A stretch of DNA of 64,000 bases from Gammaproteobacteria bacterium (GTDB lineage: Bacteria; Pseudomonadota; Gammaproteobacteria; Thiohalomonadales; Thiohalomonadaceae), in assembly GCA_026196575.1 (NCBI GenBank), contig JAPHSX010000038.1, positions 66,860-130,859 on the forward strand, in the 5' to 3' direction. This document shows positions 50,194 to 58,887 of this stretch, in pieces. Numbering within the stretch: position 1 is the first letter of the stretch; each line of letters starts with the position of its first letter. The position numbers and the translations under genes are program-made. The notes beneath the pieces were generated by a model. That model was not told the DNA's origin. It did not search any database and saw nothing but the letters and a program-made list of their open reading frames with translations.

Positions 50194-50215
50194 TTCATTA
50201 TTAAATCGGTAAACC

Positions 50216-51115
50216 ATGAGCGATACCCTGCAACGCTTTCTCTTTGAAAATGCCAATATCCGCGGCGAGCTGGTGCAGCTCGATGCCTCGTGGCAGGCGG
50301 CGCTGGCGCATCATGACTATCCGCAGAGTGTGCGCGAGCCGCTGGGCGAGATGCTGGTGGCGGCGGTGCTGCTCACGGCGACGATGAAGTTCGAGGGCAA
50401 CATTTCGTTGCAGGTGCGTGGCAATGGCCCCATCACCATGCTGGTGGTCGATTGCACCCCGCGTCGCGTCGAGGGTGAGGAGGGGGCGCTCTATCACATT
50501 CGCGGCATGGCGCTATGGCAGGGCGAGGTGCCGGAGGGTGACCTGCGCAGTCGCTTCGGCGACGGCAGCCTGGTGATCACCATCTACCCCGGCACCGGTG
50601 GGCAGCGCTATCAGGGGGTGGTGGCGCTGAGCGGTCACTCTCTGGCCGATGCCATCGATGACTATCTGGAACGATCCGAACAGCTCCCTACCCGCATGTG
50701 GCTGCGCTGTAGCGGCGAGCGGGCGGCGGGAATGCTGTTGCAGAAACTGCCCGCCTCCGGCGGGGAGGAGGATGCCGATGGTTGGGAGCGGGTGAATGCC
50801 CTTGCCGCCACGGTGCGCGATGAGGAGCTGTTGCAGCTGGGGCAGGGCGAGCTGATTCACCGTCTGTTTCACGAGGAGGATCTGCGCCTCTTCGCCCCCG
50901 AGCCGGTGGCCTTTCACTGCCACTGCTCCCGCCAGCGGGTGGCTGATTCACTGCGTGGCCTGGGCCGCGATGAGGTGATGGGTATTTTGAAAAAAGAGCA
51001 AAAGATTGAGGTGAGCTGCCACTTCTGTAACCGCCACTACCGGTTCGACGCCGTTGATGCCGCACAGCTGTTTATCGAGCCGCCACCGCCCCCTGCCAGG
51101 GGCGTGCCGCACTAG
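50216..51115 (+). CDS. hslO: 33-kDa redox-regulated chaperonin Hsp33
   Basis: A 299-residue holdase chaperone switched on by oxidative unfolding. The N-terminal domain shows LLTATMKFEGNISLQVRGNGP. The C-terminal redox switch has the zinc-binding Cys pairs CHC (about 242-244) and CHFC (about 275-278), separated by about 30 residues as the family requires. A Pro-rich tail ends the protein. It follows gatB after a repeat-bearing gap of 156 bases. Confidence 0.97.
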   Translation: MSDTLQRFLFENANIRGELVQLDASWQAALAHHDYPQSVREPLGEMLVAAVLLTATMKFEGNISLQVRGNGPITMLVVDCTPRRVEGEEGALYHIRGMALWQGEVPEGDLRSRFGDGSLVITIYPGTGGQRYQGVVALSGHSLADAIDDYLERSEQLPTRMWLRCSGERAAGMLLQKLPASGGEEDADGWERVNALAATVRDEELLQLGQGELIHRLFHEEDLRLFAPEPVAFHCHCSRQRVADSLRGLGRDEVMGILKKEQKIEVSCHFCNRHYRFDAVDAAQLFIEPPPPPARGVPH

Positions 51116-51135
51116 CCCACGGCACCACCACACCC

Positions 51136-51198
51136 CGTAGGAGCGGTCTGCGACTGCGAAGAATCTGCCACCGCTGTTCGCGACGGAAATCGCCCCTA
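51136..51198. repeat. Degenerate REP-like palindrome (GTAGGAGC type)
   Basis: A GTAGGAGCGGTCTGCGACTG arm is partly matched by an inverted arm containing CGCGACGGAAATCGCCCCTA. The core resembles the better-preserved REP units at 54603-54820. It lies between the convergent hslO and trkA-like genes, a typical REP position. Confidence 0.5.
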
Positions 51199-51199
51199 T

Positions 51200-51853
51200 C
51201 TATCCCGTCTTTGGCACCCAGCGCGCCTCCAGTTGCGGCAGGTTGTCGCGGTGGGTGATTACCACCACCTCATCGCCACCCTTGATCTTGTCGTCACCGC
51301 CGGGAAGGATGAAGCTGCCCTCACGATAGATGCAGATCACACGGCTCTTGCTCGGCAGTTCCAGATCCTTAAATTCCCCCTCATCGGCCTCATGGGCGAC
51401 GAAGGAGAAGATCCGTGCCTCGTCGCGGATCATGGTGGAGAGCTCCAGCGGGTCGCGCCCCTCGAACAGGTCGGCAAGAAAGCGGCCGATGGTGCGGGCC
51501 GGCACGATGGTGTTCTCCAGCCCCAGTTCGATGCAGATGTGCTCCAGCTCCGGGTCCTCGATGCGGGTGACGATGCGGGCGAAACCGAGCGAGCGCCCCA
51601 CCAGGCTGGCGAGGATGTTGGTCTGGTCGTTGCCGGTGAGGCAGAAGAGCAGATCGGTGTGCTCGGGGTCGGCCTCGCGCAGCAGCGCCGGTTTGCTGCC
51701 ATTGCCGTGCAGCAGGCCGCAGTCCAGCTCGCCGGCCAGGGCGTTGAGGTGCGCCTTGTCCTCGTCGATGATCACCACCTCGTGACCGTGCCGCAGCAGC
51801 TGCCGCGCCGTCATTACGGTGAGTGAACCGGCACCAATAAATACGGCGCGCAT
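51200..51853 (-). CDS. trkA: TrkA/KtrA-type potassium uptake regulator (RCK protein)
   Basis: A 217-residue cytoplasmic ring protein that gates a TrkH/KtrB channel. The N-terminal Rossmann fold starts MRAVFIGAGSLTVMTARQLL and has the acidic ligand site in VVIIDEDKAHL. A second nucleotide-site segment LLFCLTGNDQTNILAS follows. A C-terminal RCK_C domain (about 135-215) ends IKGGDEVVVITHRDNL. At one RCK unit it is half the length of E. coli TrkA, so it is closer to KtrA in build. It starts directly after the trkH stop. Confidence 0.9.
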   Translation of the reverse strand: MRAVFIGAGSLTVMTARQLLRHGHEVVIIDEDKAHLNALAGELDCGLLHGNGSKPALLREADPEHTDLLFCLTGNDQTNILASLVGRSLGFARIVTRIEDPELEHICIELGLENTIVPARTIGRFLADLFEGRDPLELSTMIRDEARIFSFVAHEADEGEFKDLELPSKSRVICIYREGSFILPGGDDKIKGGDEVVVITHRDNLPQLEARWVPKTG

Positions 51854-53308
51854 CTAGACCTCCGTCCGTCTTCCAAGCCAGGTGGGGGGATACAATACTA
51901 CCAGGAGGGCGATGATCTCCAGGCGTCCCAGTAACATGTTGAGCATCAGCAGCGCCTGCAGCTCCCCCTCCAGCGCCGGGCCGCTGATGCCGCTGGAGAG
52001 CCCCACCGTGGCGCTGGCCGACACCACCTCGAACAGGGCATCGAGCGGCGGGTAGCCATAGCCGACGAAGATGAGCCAGGAGAGCATCACCAGCAGCAGG
52101 AACAGCAGGATCAGCAGCAGCGCGTTCTGAATCTCCCCCCCCTCCAGATCGTGCCCGGCCAGCTGCGTGTTGCTTACGGCATGGTTCGCCAGCGCGGTGC
52201 GCCGCAGCAGCAGTTGCAGCAGCCGCAGCAGGATCAGCAGGCGCAGCACCTTGATACCGCCGGCGGTCGAGCCGACACCGCCGCCGATAAACATCAGCAC
52301 GATCAGGCCGAGCTTGCCAGTATCGTCCAGGGTGGCGATGTCGAGGGAGGCAAAGCCGCTGGTGGAGAGGGCGGAGAGCGCCTGGATGGTGCCGTGAAAC
52401 AGGGCCTCGTTCCAGGCCATACCCTCCTGGCGTAGCAGCAGGCTCAGCAGTGCGGCACCGAGCAGCGCCAGCAGCAGCAGGGTACGAAATTCGCTATCGC
52501 GCCCCAGCTGTGCCAGCCCCTGCTGGCGCACCCGGTAATAGAGATGCAGGGGAATGGCGCCACACAGACCGACCATAATCACCACCATCCCCTGGCTGGC
52601 GGAGAGAGCGGCCAGACTACGGTCATGGTGCGAGAAGCCCCCGGTGGAGATCGCCGCGAGGGTATGCAGCAGCGCGTCGAACCCCCCCATGCCGCTGGCC
52701 AGCAGGGCCAGCAGTGCGATGCCGGTAAGGCCAAGGTAGACCACCAGCATGCGCCGGGCATAGGTGCGGGTGGTGGTGGCTAGTCCCTCGCCGCTCAGCG
52801 GTTCGGCAAGGCGACGGCTGGCAATGTGGTGCCCCAGCAGCAGCGCCACCGAGAGCACCACGATGCCCAGGCCGCCATACCACTGCATCCAGACGCGGGC
52901 GAAGAGAAAGGCGGGTGAGGCCCCCTCTACCGAGGGCAGTATGGTGAGCCCGGTGGTGGTGACGGCGGAGACCGCCTCGAACAGCGCTTGTGGCAGGGTG
53001 AGACCGGCCCCGCTCATCGGGTAACTCATCAGCAGCGGCGAGAGGAGAAAGGCGAGGGCAACGATAACAAGCGCCTCGTTCTGCTGCAGTTGTGCCGGCG
53101 AGGGGAGGCGCGCCAGCAGCAGCGACACGGCCAGCAGCGCCAGCTCCACCTGCAGGTAGCGCAGGCTCAAGGCATAGTCGGCAAAATAGAGCGAGGCCAG
53201 CAGCGGCGCCAGCGTCAGCAGCGCCAGCATCACCCCGAGCTGCCCCAGATATTTGCCCAGCACCGGCAGGCGCACCGCATAACTGAGGGCGCGACTCCCC
53301 TCACCCAC
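51854..53308 (-). CDS. trkH: TrkH-family potassium uptake channel
   Basis: A 484-residue membrane protein with four M1-P-M2 repeats. The pore-loop selectivity segments are visible as TTTGLTILPSVEG, ISTGGFSHHD, LSTSGFASLD and ATVGLSSGISG, each with the single conserved Gly. It forms a K+ channel with the adjacent RCK protein. The proposed start is a GTG at 53308 without a clear ribosome binding site, so the N-terminus is uncertain. Confidence 0.92.
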   Translation of the reverse strand: MGEGSRALSYAVRLPVLGKYLGQLGVMLALLTLAPLLASLYFADYALSLRYLQVELALLAVSLLLARLPSPAQLQQNEALVIVALAFLLSPLLMSYPMSGAGLTLPQALFEAVSAVTTTGLTILPSVEGASPAFLFARVWMQWYGGLGIVVLSVALLLGHHIASRRLAEPLSGEGLATTTRTYARRMLVVYLGLTGIALLALLASGMGGFDALLHTLAAISTGGFSHHDRSLAALSASQGMVVIMVGLCGAIPLHLYYRVRQQGLAQLGRDSEFRTLLLLALLGAALLSLLLRQEGMAWNEALFHGTIQALSALSTSGFASLDIATLDDTGKLGLIVLMFIGGGVGSTAGGIKVLRLLILLRLLQLLLRRTALANHAVSNTQLAGHDLEGGEIQNALLLILLFLLLVMLSWLIFVGYGYPPLDALFEVVSASATVGLSSGISGPALEGELQALLMLNMLLGRLEIIALLVVLYPPTWLGRRTEV

Positions 53309-53541
53309 GGCGTGCTATCCGGCTGGGATGCGGCCACATGGCGTTTTTTCTCCTCTCTCCATCGATAGTGTTCACGGACAGAGCGTAGCGCAGCGGGGCC
53401 ATGCACCACCAGCCGGATTTCATTGATCCCGATCAATTACAGTGCAGGGGCGTTCCATTAAATTGTTTGGTCTTTTCCCACTCACCCCATATTGTTATCC
53501 TTTACTGCCATCTCCAGCGCAAAGACTTAACGAGGTTTCCC

Positions 53542-54474
53542 ATGACCAGTGCCCAACAGAAATTCAATGCCGTATCCAGCCCGTTCAATCTCGACAACGA
53601 CGACCTCTATCAGCGGTGGCGCGACCAGAAGCTCGAAGGCTACCCCACCGGACTGGGTGATCTGCTGGTGGAGATCAACGACCCCCGTACCCTGACGGAG
53701 AGCGAGCACGCCGCCCTGCTGCAACGCTGCCGCAAGGCCAACATGGCCCTCTATGCCAGCAACACCGGCACCGATACCGACCCGGAGATCCCGCTGGCGA
53801 TGGCACGCCGCTTTGGCCTGCAGCAACTGAACAAGAACTGGCTGGCCGATGACAGCGGCCTTACCTCGCTCACCGTGCGTGACGATGGCGTGCGCCAGAA
53901 TTACATCCCCTTCAGTAACCGCGCCATCAACTGGCACACCGACGGTTATTACAACAGCGCTGAGCGGCAGATCCATGCCCTCAACCTGCACGTCACCCAG
54001 CAGGCCGCCACTGGCGGTGAGAACGCCCTGATGGATCACGAGATCGCCTATATCCTGTTGCGCGACAAAAATCCGGAGTACATCCGTGCCCTGATGGGTC
54101 CGCGGGCGATGACCATCCCGGCACGCATCGACGAGGGCGGCACCGTGGCCCGTCAGGAGGAGCCAGGCCCGATCTTCATCGTCATGCCCTCGGGCGACCT
54201 GCACATGCGCTACACCATTCGCGTCAACAACGTGATCTGGCCCGAGGATGCGGTAAGTCAGGAGGCGCTGGCCTATCTGGAAGAGATCCTCGGCAGCGAC
54301 TCACCCTACATCTACCGCGGCCGTCTGGAGTCAGGCATGGGGCTGGTGAGCAACAACGTGCTGCACGACCGTGCCGCCTTCACCGACGACGCCACCCACA
54401 AGCGCCACTACTACCGCGCCCGCTACTTCGATCGCCTGGCCGGCACCGGCATTGCGGAGATCTATGACCTGTAG
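53542..54474 (+). CDS. TauD/TfdA-family Fe(II)/2-oxoglutarate dioxygenase
   Basis: A 310-residue non-heme iron dioxygenase. The facial triad begins with the His-x-Asp of INWHTDGYYN (about residues 133-135). The distal His is probably in NNVLHDRAAFTD (about 277). A 2-oxoglutarate-binding Arg would lie in RHYYRARYFDRL. Substrates in this family range from taurine to many organic acids and cannot be inferred here. GAGG lies seven bases before the ATG. The gene stands alone and ends at a strong terminator. Confidence 0.85.
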   Translation: MTSAQQKFNAVSSPFNLDNDDLYQRWRDQKLEGYPTGLGDLLVEINDPRTLTESEHAALLQRCRKANMALYASNTGTDTDPEIPLAMARRFGLQQLNKNWLADDSGLTSLTVRDDGVRQNYIPFSNRAINWHTDGYYNSAERQIHALNLHVTQQAATGGENALMDHEIAYILLRDKNPEYIRALMGPRAMTIPARIDEGGTVARQEEPGPIFIVMPSGDLHMRYTIRVNNVIWPEDAVSQEALAYLEEILGSDSPYIYRGRLESGMGLVSNNVLHDRAAFTDDATHKRHYYRARYFDRLAGTGIAEIYDL

Positions 54475-54511
54475 GGTCGATGGTTGAGGGCAGCGGCCAG
54501 GGGCCGCATTG

Positions 54512-54538
54512 AAAAGGGGCGCGAAGGCGCCCCTTTTT
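54512..54538 (+). terminator. Rho-independent terminator of the dioxygenase gene
   Basis: An 11-bp perfect stem (AAAAGGGGCGC with GCGCCCCTTTT) closes a GAAG tetraloop and is followed by T residues. It lies 37 bases after the stop codon. The A-rich 5' side means it could also work on the other strand. Confidence 0.9.
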
Positions 54539-54587
54539 CGTGCCGTCGTACCCACGCCCCCCATTGTCGTTCCCACGTCGTAACCAC

Positions 54588-54870
54588 CTTCCCGCGTATC
54601 GCTGTTTCGGAGCGGCTCTGCCGCGATAGAGGGTGAGGGAGCCACCGGCCTATCGCGCCATAGGCGCTCCTACGGTTTTCCCGCTGCCCCGATGTGAAGA
54701 GTTGGTACCTGTGTCAGGGGGCGGGTAGTTACTTCCCGAGTATCGCTGTTTCGTAGGAGCGGCTCTGCCGCGATAGAGGGTGAGGTAGCCACCGGCCTAT
54801 CGCGCCATAGGCGCTCCTACGGTTTTCACCGCTGCCCCGATGTGAAGAGCTGGTACCTGTGTCAGGGGGT
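54588..54870. repeat. Tandem duplication of a 144-bp REP-containing unit
   Basis: Two near-identical units start at 54588 and 54732. Each contains a REP-type palindrome: an arm reading GGAGCGGCTCTGCCGCGATA and an inverted arm TATCGCGCCATAGGCGCTCC about 35 bases later. Each then has a shared tail ending in GGTACCTGTGTCAGGGGG. The first unit lacks the GTA of GTAGGAGC. The 609-base gap 54475-55083 contains no gene, only the terminator, these repeats and a third half-REP at 55042-55061. Confidence 0.85.
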
Positions 54871-55041
54871 GGGGGAGCGTGGTGAGGCGATAAAGTCAGC
54901 GCCAACTTTCCGCCGCATAATAATGGTCGCGCCCTGGCGATAAACAAAATGTTTGCCGCATGGCATGGAAATAATTACCCTTTATGACCAAGGGATCACT
55001 GCGGGATGACCAGTGGGCGGCCCCCGCCGCGGCGTGGGGCC

Positions 55042-55061
55042 CTCCGCGGCAGAGCCGCTCC
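55042..55061. repeat. REP half-palindrome remnant
   Basis: CTCCGCGGCAGAGCCGCTCC is an inverted copy of the left REP arm at 54610. It lies just upstream of the kinase start and helps show that the sequence before 55084 is not coding. Confidence 0.6.
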
Positions 55062-55083
55062 AACCACTAGCCGGGGGTTTCCA

Positions 55084-58000
55084 TTGCATCGATTCAAGGT
55101 GCGCCATCTATTCTACGCCCTGTTTGGAATCATGGCGCTCATCACCCTCGCGGCGGTTGTCTGGGGTGGCCGGGCGGCATGGTATGAGTTCCAGCTCTCC
55201 CGCTTCCTGCTGCTCGGTAACGAGCTCTCTGATCTCACCCTTAAGGTCAACACCTCCGCGGCCATGGAGCGTGGCCTGACCAGCGCCATGCTGGCTCGCC
55301 CCTCCGAGGTATCCCCCTCCATGTATGCCGAGATGGAACGTCTGCGCAGGCAGAGCGGGCGGCAGGTGGCCGTCACCCTGGAGGCCGCCGAGCGGCTGCT
55401 GGCCAGGAGGGTGACGCCCACGCTGCATGGTGCACTGGAGGGGGTGCAGGTGCGTTGGCAGGCGCTGATGGAGGCGCGGCGTGTCGCGGATCGGTTGCTG
55501 GAGAGTGACCAGGCGGGCGGGAGCACCGATTTTTATGTTGCCATTACCCACTTTATTGAGGCGACCGCCGCCTTGCGTAATGCCGCGCAGAGTGCGGCGA
55601 TCGATCGGACATGGGCTCAGAACGGTAACCAGATGTTCAAGGAGAGCATCTATGTAGCCACCGAATATTTTGGCCGCGAACGTGCCATTTGGGGGGTCGC
55701 CATCGCCCAGGGGCGCACGCTCACCCCGGCCGGGCGGGATGAGCTGCTGCGCTATCGCAGCATGGCGGAGATGGCGCTGGAGAAGATGGAGCTGGCGATC
55801 GTCAGCCTCAGCCATCACACCATCATTGCCGAGGCGTATGCGGCGCTGCAGGAGGAGTTCACCACCCACTACCACCCCTTGCACGATGCCATCCTGGCCG
55901 CGAATGACCGGGGCGGCCTCTACCCGATGGATGCAGAGCAGTGGTATCGGGAGGCGTCGATTGGTATCGAGTCAATCATTCGGCTGGGCGCTGCGGTCAA
56001 TACCGTGCAGGCGCAGGAGGCCGAACAGCGGATGCAGGGCGCAAGCCTCAAGTTGCTGCTGTTTGGGCTCTCCTCACTGCTGGTGGTGACGGTACTGCTG
56101 ATTACGGCATGGCTGATCCATCGCCGTGTGGTCGTGCCGCTCAAGTTGCTGGAGCGGGCGGCGGAGGCGATTGGTGCGGGCGATTATGCCCAGACCTTGC
56201 AGCTGCAGGGTGGCGACGAGCTGGCCGAGGTGGGCGATGCCTTCGACAAAATGCGCTGCGGCCTGCTGGAACAGATGGCGGCCCGTGATCGGGCAGAGAC
56301 CCAATTGCAGGCCAGCGCGCGGCGCTTTCGCAACCTGGTGGAGAGCACCAACGACTGGCTGTGGGAGGTCGATGAGGCGGGCCGCTACACCTATGTCAGT
56401 CCGCAGGTGAAGGCCATCCTCGGTTACGCGCCGCACGAGGTGCTGGGGCGCTCGCCGTTCGAGCTGATGCCGCCGGAGGAGGCGGCCCGGCTGGAGCCGC
56501 TGCTGGCCGAGCGGGTGGCGCGGCGTGAGCCGTTTCGTGCGGTGGAGAATGTCAACCGGCACAAGGATGGCCGGCTGGTGGTGCTGGAGTCCAGCGCCGT
56601 GCCGGTGGTCGACGAGGGTGGCGGATTCAGTGGCTACCGGGGTATCGACCGCGATATCACCGAGCGCCGCCATGCCGAGCAGGCGCAGCATGAGTCGGAG
56701 CGCCGCTTCCGCGACCTGCTGGAAAACATGCAGCTGCTGGCGGTGATGCTGGACGAGGCCGGCAACATCACCTTTGTCAACCACCACCTGCTGCAGAGTA
56801 CCGGCTGGACGCGCGAGGAGGTGCTGGGACACGGCTGGATTGAGCGGTTTGTCCCGGCGGAGTTGCACGCCACCCTGCAAGAGACCTATATGCAGGCCAT
56901 GGCCAGTGATCAGCCGGTATCGCCCCATGAGTATGTGATCCTCACCCGCGACGCGGAGCGGCGCCGCATCGTCTGGAACAGCATCGTGATTCACGACGCC
57001 GATGGGCGGGTGGTCGGTTGTGCCAGTGTCGGCAGCGATGTTACCGAGCAGCGGCGCAGCGAGGCGGAGATGCAGAAGCTGCTGCGGGTGGTGGAGCAGA
57101 CCGATGACGCGGTGGTGATCTCTGACCCCGCCGGCATCATCGAGTATGTCAATCCCGCCTTCGAGCGGCTCACCGGCTACAGCCGCGACGAGGTCGTGGG
57201 GGAGCACACGCGCCTGCTGAGTTCCGACATGCACGATGAGGAGTTTTATCGCCGTCTGTGGCAAACCATCTCGGCCGGCAGGCCCTTCCAGGCACTGATG
57301 ACCAGCCGGCGCAAGGACGGCGAACTGTTCCACGAGGAGAAGACCATCAGCCCGCTGCGCGACACCGCCGGCGCCATTACCCACTATGTCGCCACCTCGA
57401 AGGATGTCACCGAGCGGCGGCGCATGGACGAGCAGCTGCAGCAGTCGGAAAAGCTCGCCTCCATCGGCCAGCTGGCGGCGGGGGTGGCCCACGAGATCAA
57501 CAATCCGGTGGGCTATATCAGCTCCAACATCACCACCCTTGCCCGCTATCTGGAGGAGATCTTCCAGCTGCTCGATGGCTACGAAAGGGCCGAGGCGGCC
57601 CTCTGCGATTCGGCCGTGGTGCAGGAGCTGCAGGCGCTCAAGGCGAAGATCGATCTGGCCTATCTGCGCACGGACGTTCGTGACCTTATCGACGAGTCCG
57701 GCGAGGGGATCAGCCGGGTGAAGAAGATCGTGCAGGACCTCAAGGATTTCTCCCGCCAGGAGGAGGCAGAGTGGCAGATGGCCGACCTGCACAAGGGGCT
57801 GGAGAGCACCCTCAACATCGTCCACAACGAACTCAAGTACAAGGCCGAGGTGGTGCGCGAATTCGGCGACCTGCCGCCGGTGGAGTGCATCCCCTCACAG
57901 CTCAATCAGGTCTTCATGAACCTGCTGGTCAACGCCGCCCATGCCATCGAGCAGTACGGCGTGGTCACGGTGCGTACCGGTACGGAGCGGGAGTGGGCCT

Positions 58001-58245
58001 GGGTGGAGGTGGAGGACAGCGGCAAGGGGATCGCCCCCGAGCACCTCAACCGCCTGTTCGATCCCTTCTTTACCACCAAGCCGGTGGGCACTGGGACCGG
58101 GCTCGGCCTCTCCATCTCCTACGGTATCGTGCAGAAGCACGGTGGCCGAATCGAGGTGGAGAGCGAGGTAGGCAAGGGGACCAAATTCCGTGTCTGGCTG
58201 CCGCTCAGGCAAGAGCCCGTTGGGACGACAAGCGATGGACAGTAG
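55084..58245 (+). CDS. Membrane sensor kinase, NtrB-like (sensor-HAMP-PAS-PAS-PAS-HisKA-HATPase)
   Basis: A kinase of about 1053 residues. TM1 is at about 9-27. A helical periplasmic sensor (about 30-315) carries AMERGLTSAMLARPSEVSP, which recalls the ERG-type motif of nitrate/nitrite-sensing NIT domains. TM2 is at about 323-343, then HAMP. Three PAS domains follow (about 412-525, 538-655, 662-778). HisKA has QLAAGVAHEINNPVGYISSN (His near 803), and HATPase (about 935-1042) has NLLVNAAHAIEQ and GTGLGLSISYGIV. TTG 55084 is taken as the start because upstream sequence contains a REP remnant and the product then opens with a normal membrane helix. There is no receiver domain. The gene overlaps the next by 11 bases. 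Confidence 0.88.
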   Translation: MHRFKVRHLFYALFGIMALITLAAVVWGGRAAWYEFQLSRFLLLGNELSDLTLKVNTSAAMERGLTSAMLARPSEVSPSMYAEMERLRRQSGRQVAVTLEAAERLLARRVTPTLHGALEGVQVRWQALMEARRVADRLLESDQAGGSTDFYVAITHFIEATAALRNAAQSAAIDRTWAQNGNQMFKESIYVATEYFGRERAIWGVAIAQGRTLTPAGRDELLRYRSMAEMALEKMELAIVSLSHHTIIAEAYAALQEEFTTHYHPLHDAILAANDRGGLYPMDAEQWYREASIGIESIIRLGAAVNTVQAQEAEQRMQGASLKLLLFGLSSLLVVTVLLITAWLIHRRVVVPLKLLERAAEAIGAGDYAQTLQLQGGDELAEVGDAFDKMRCGLLEQMAARDRAETQLQASARRFRNLVESTNDWLWEVDEAGRYTYVSPQVKAILGYAPHEVLGRSPFELMPPEEAARLEPLLAERVARREPFRAVENVNRHKDGRLVVLESSAVPVVDEGGGFSGYRGIDRDITERRHAEQAQHESERRFRDLLENMQLLAVMLDEAGNITFVNHHLLQSTGWTREEVLGHGWIERFVPAELHATLQETYMQAMASDQPVSPHEYVILTRDAERRRIVWNSIVIHDADGRVVGCASVGSDVTEQRRSEAEMQKLLRVVEQTDDAVVISDPAGIIEYVNPAFERLTGYSRDEVVGEHTRLLSSDMHDEEFYRRLWQTISAGRPFQALMTSRRKDGELFHEEKTISPLRDTAGAITHYVATSKDVTERRRMDEQLQQSEKLASIGQLAAGVAHEINNPVGYISSNITTLARYLEEIFQLLDGYERAEAALCDSAVVQELQALKAKIDLAYLRTDVRDLIDESGEGISRVKKIVQDLKDFSRQEEAEWQMADLHKGLESTLNIVHNELKYKAEVVREFGDLPPVECIPSQLNQVFMNLLVNAAHAIEQYGVVTVRTGTEREWAWVEVEDSGKGIAPEHLNRLFDPFFTTKPVGTGTGLGLSISYGIVQKHGGRIEVESEVGKGTKFRVWLPLRQEPVGTTSDGQ

Positions 58246-58642
58246 CCATGAGCGGCAGCTGTTTGACGGGTTGCAGGAGTTATCCGCCGGCGCCTTCCCC
58301 AAGGTGTGCGCCAACTGCGGTCGGGTCTTCGAGGATCTGCCGCAGTTTCTGGCGGAGACGGTACCGATCGCCAGGGATCGCAGCGGTCTCAAGGCGAGTG
58401 TGGATGATGACGAGCAGCCACTGGTCGAGCTGTTTCGCAACTGCCCGTGCGGCTCGACGTTGATGGACTTCTGCCGCTCGCGGCGCGACGAGACGGCGGA
58501 TGGCCAGCGGCGGCGTGCCGTCTTTGCCCGCATGCTGGAGCTGTTGGTGGGGCGGGGAATGGCGAGCGAGACGGCGCGCGCCGAGCTGCTCAAGGTCGTG
58601 CATGGCGGTAGCGGCGAACGGCTGCAGAGGTTGTTAAAGTGA
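58235..58642 (+). CDS. Small Cys-rich, putative zinc-binding protein
   Basis: A 135-residue protein whose ATG lies inside the end of the kinase gene (11-base overlap), implying coupled expression. It has a CANCGRVFEDLPQF motif (about 25-38) and a second cluster NCPCGSTLMDFC (about 71-82), together five cysteines that could form a zinc ribbon. An Arg-rich helix and a C-terminal helical segment (RRRAVFARMLELLVGRG) follow. No catalytic motif is seen. An accessory role to the sensor kinase is suggested by position only. I do not recognise the family. Confidence 0.7.
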   Translation: MDSSHERQLFDGLQELSAGAFPKVCANCGRVFEDLPQFLAETVPIARDRSGLKASVDDDEQPLVELFRNCPCGSTLMDFCRSRRDETADGQRRRAVFARMLELLVGRGMASETARAELLKVVHGGSGERLQRLLK

Positions 58643-58887
58643 GGCGGCTTACCCTCGCTCTTGCATGGCGCCTCAGTCGGCTCCCTTCAGTCTCTAGTGA
58701 GGATCGCATGATACTCCTTGAACCCCCCATTGGACCTGCCGCACACCATGCGTCGCGACAGATAACGTCGCTGCCGGAAGGCGGGGACGCCTGCCCCGGT
58801 GTCGGTATGTGCACTGCCCGCAAGTGGCTGGCCGGGGGTGTGCGATGAGCGCCTGGGCCAGCGACATGACGTTGATTCCCTTCATCT
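58643..58887. other. Intergenic region with possible gene remnant
   Basis: About 245 bases between the Cys-rich protein and the NarL-type kinase. No full gene is credible. A 32-codon frame at 58845-58943 begins MSAWASDMTLIPFIYDAAF, which reads like a protein N-terminus but stops early and overlaps the kinase start. It may be a leftover of a lost gene. Confidence 0.4.

Noticed and set aside
54588-54870. CRISPR array
   Set aside because: There are only two long units of about 144 bp with conserved interiors and no short spacers or cas genes; this is a REP duplication.
58639-58848. 69-codon frame after the Cys-rich protein
   Set aside because: No ribosome binding site, no recognisable features and a composition typical of non-coding GC-rich sequence.
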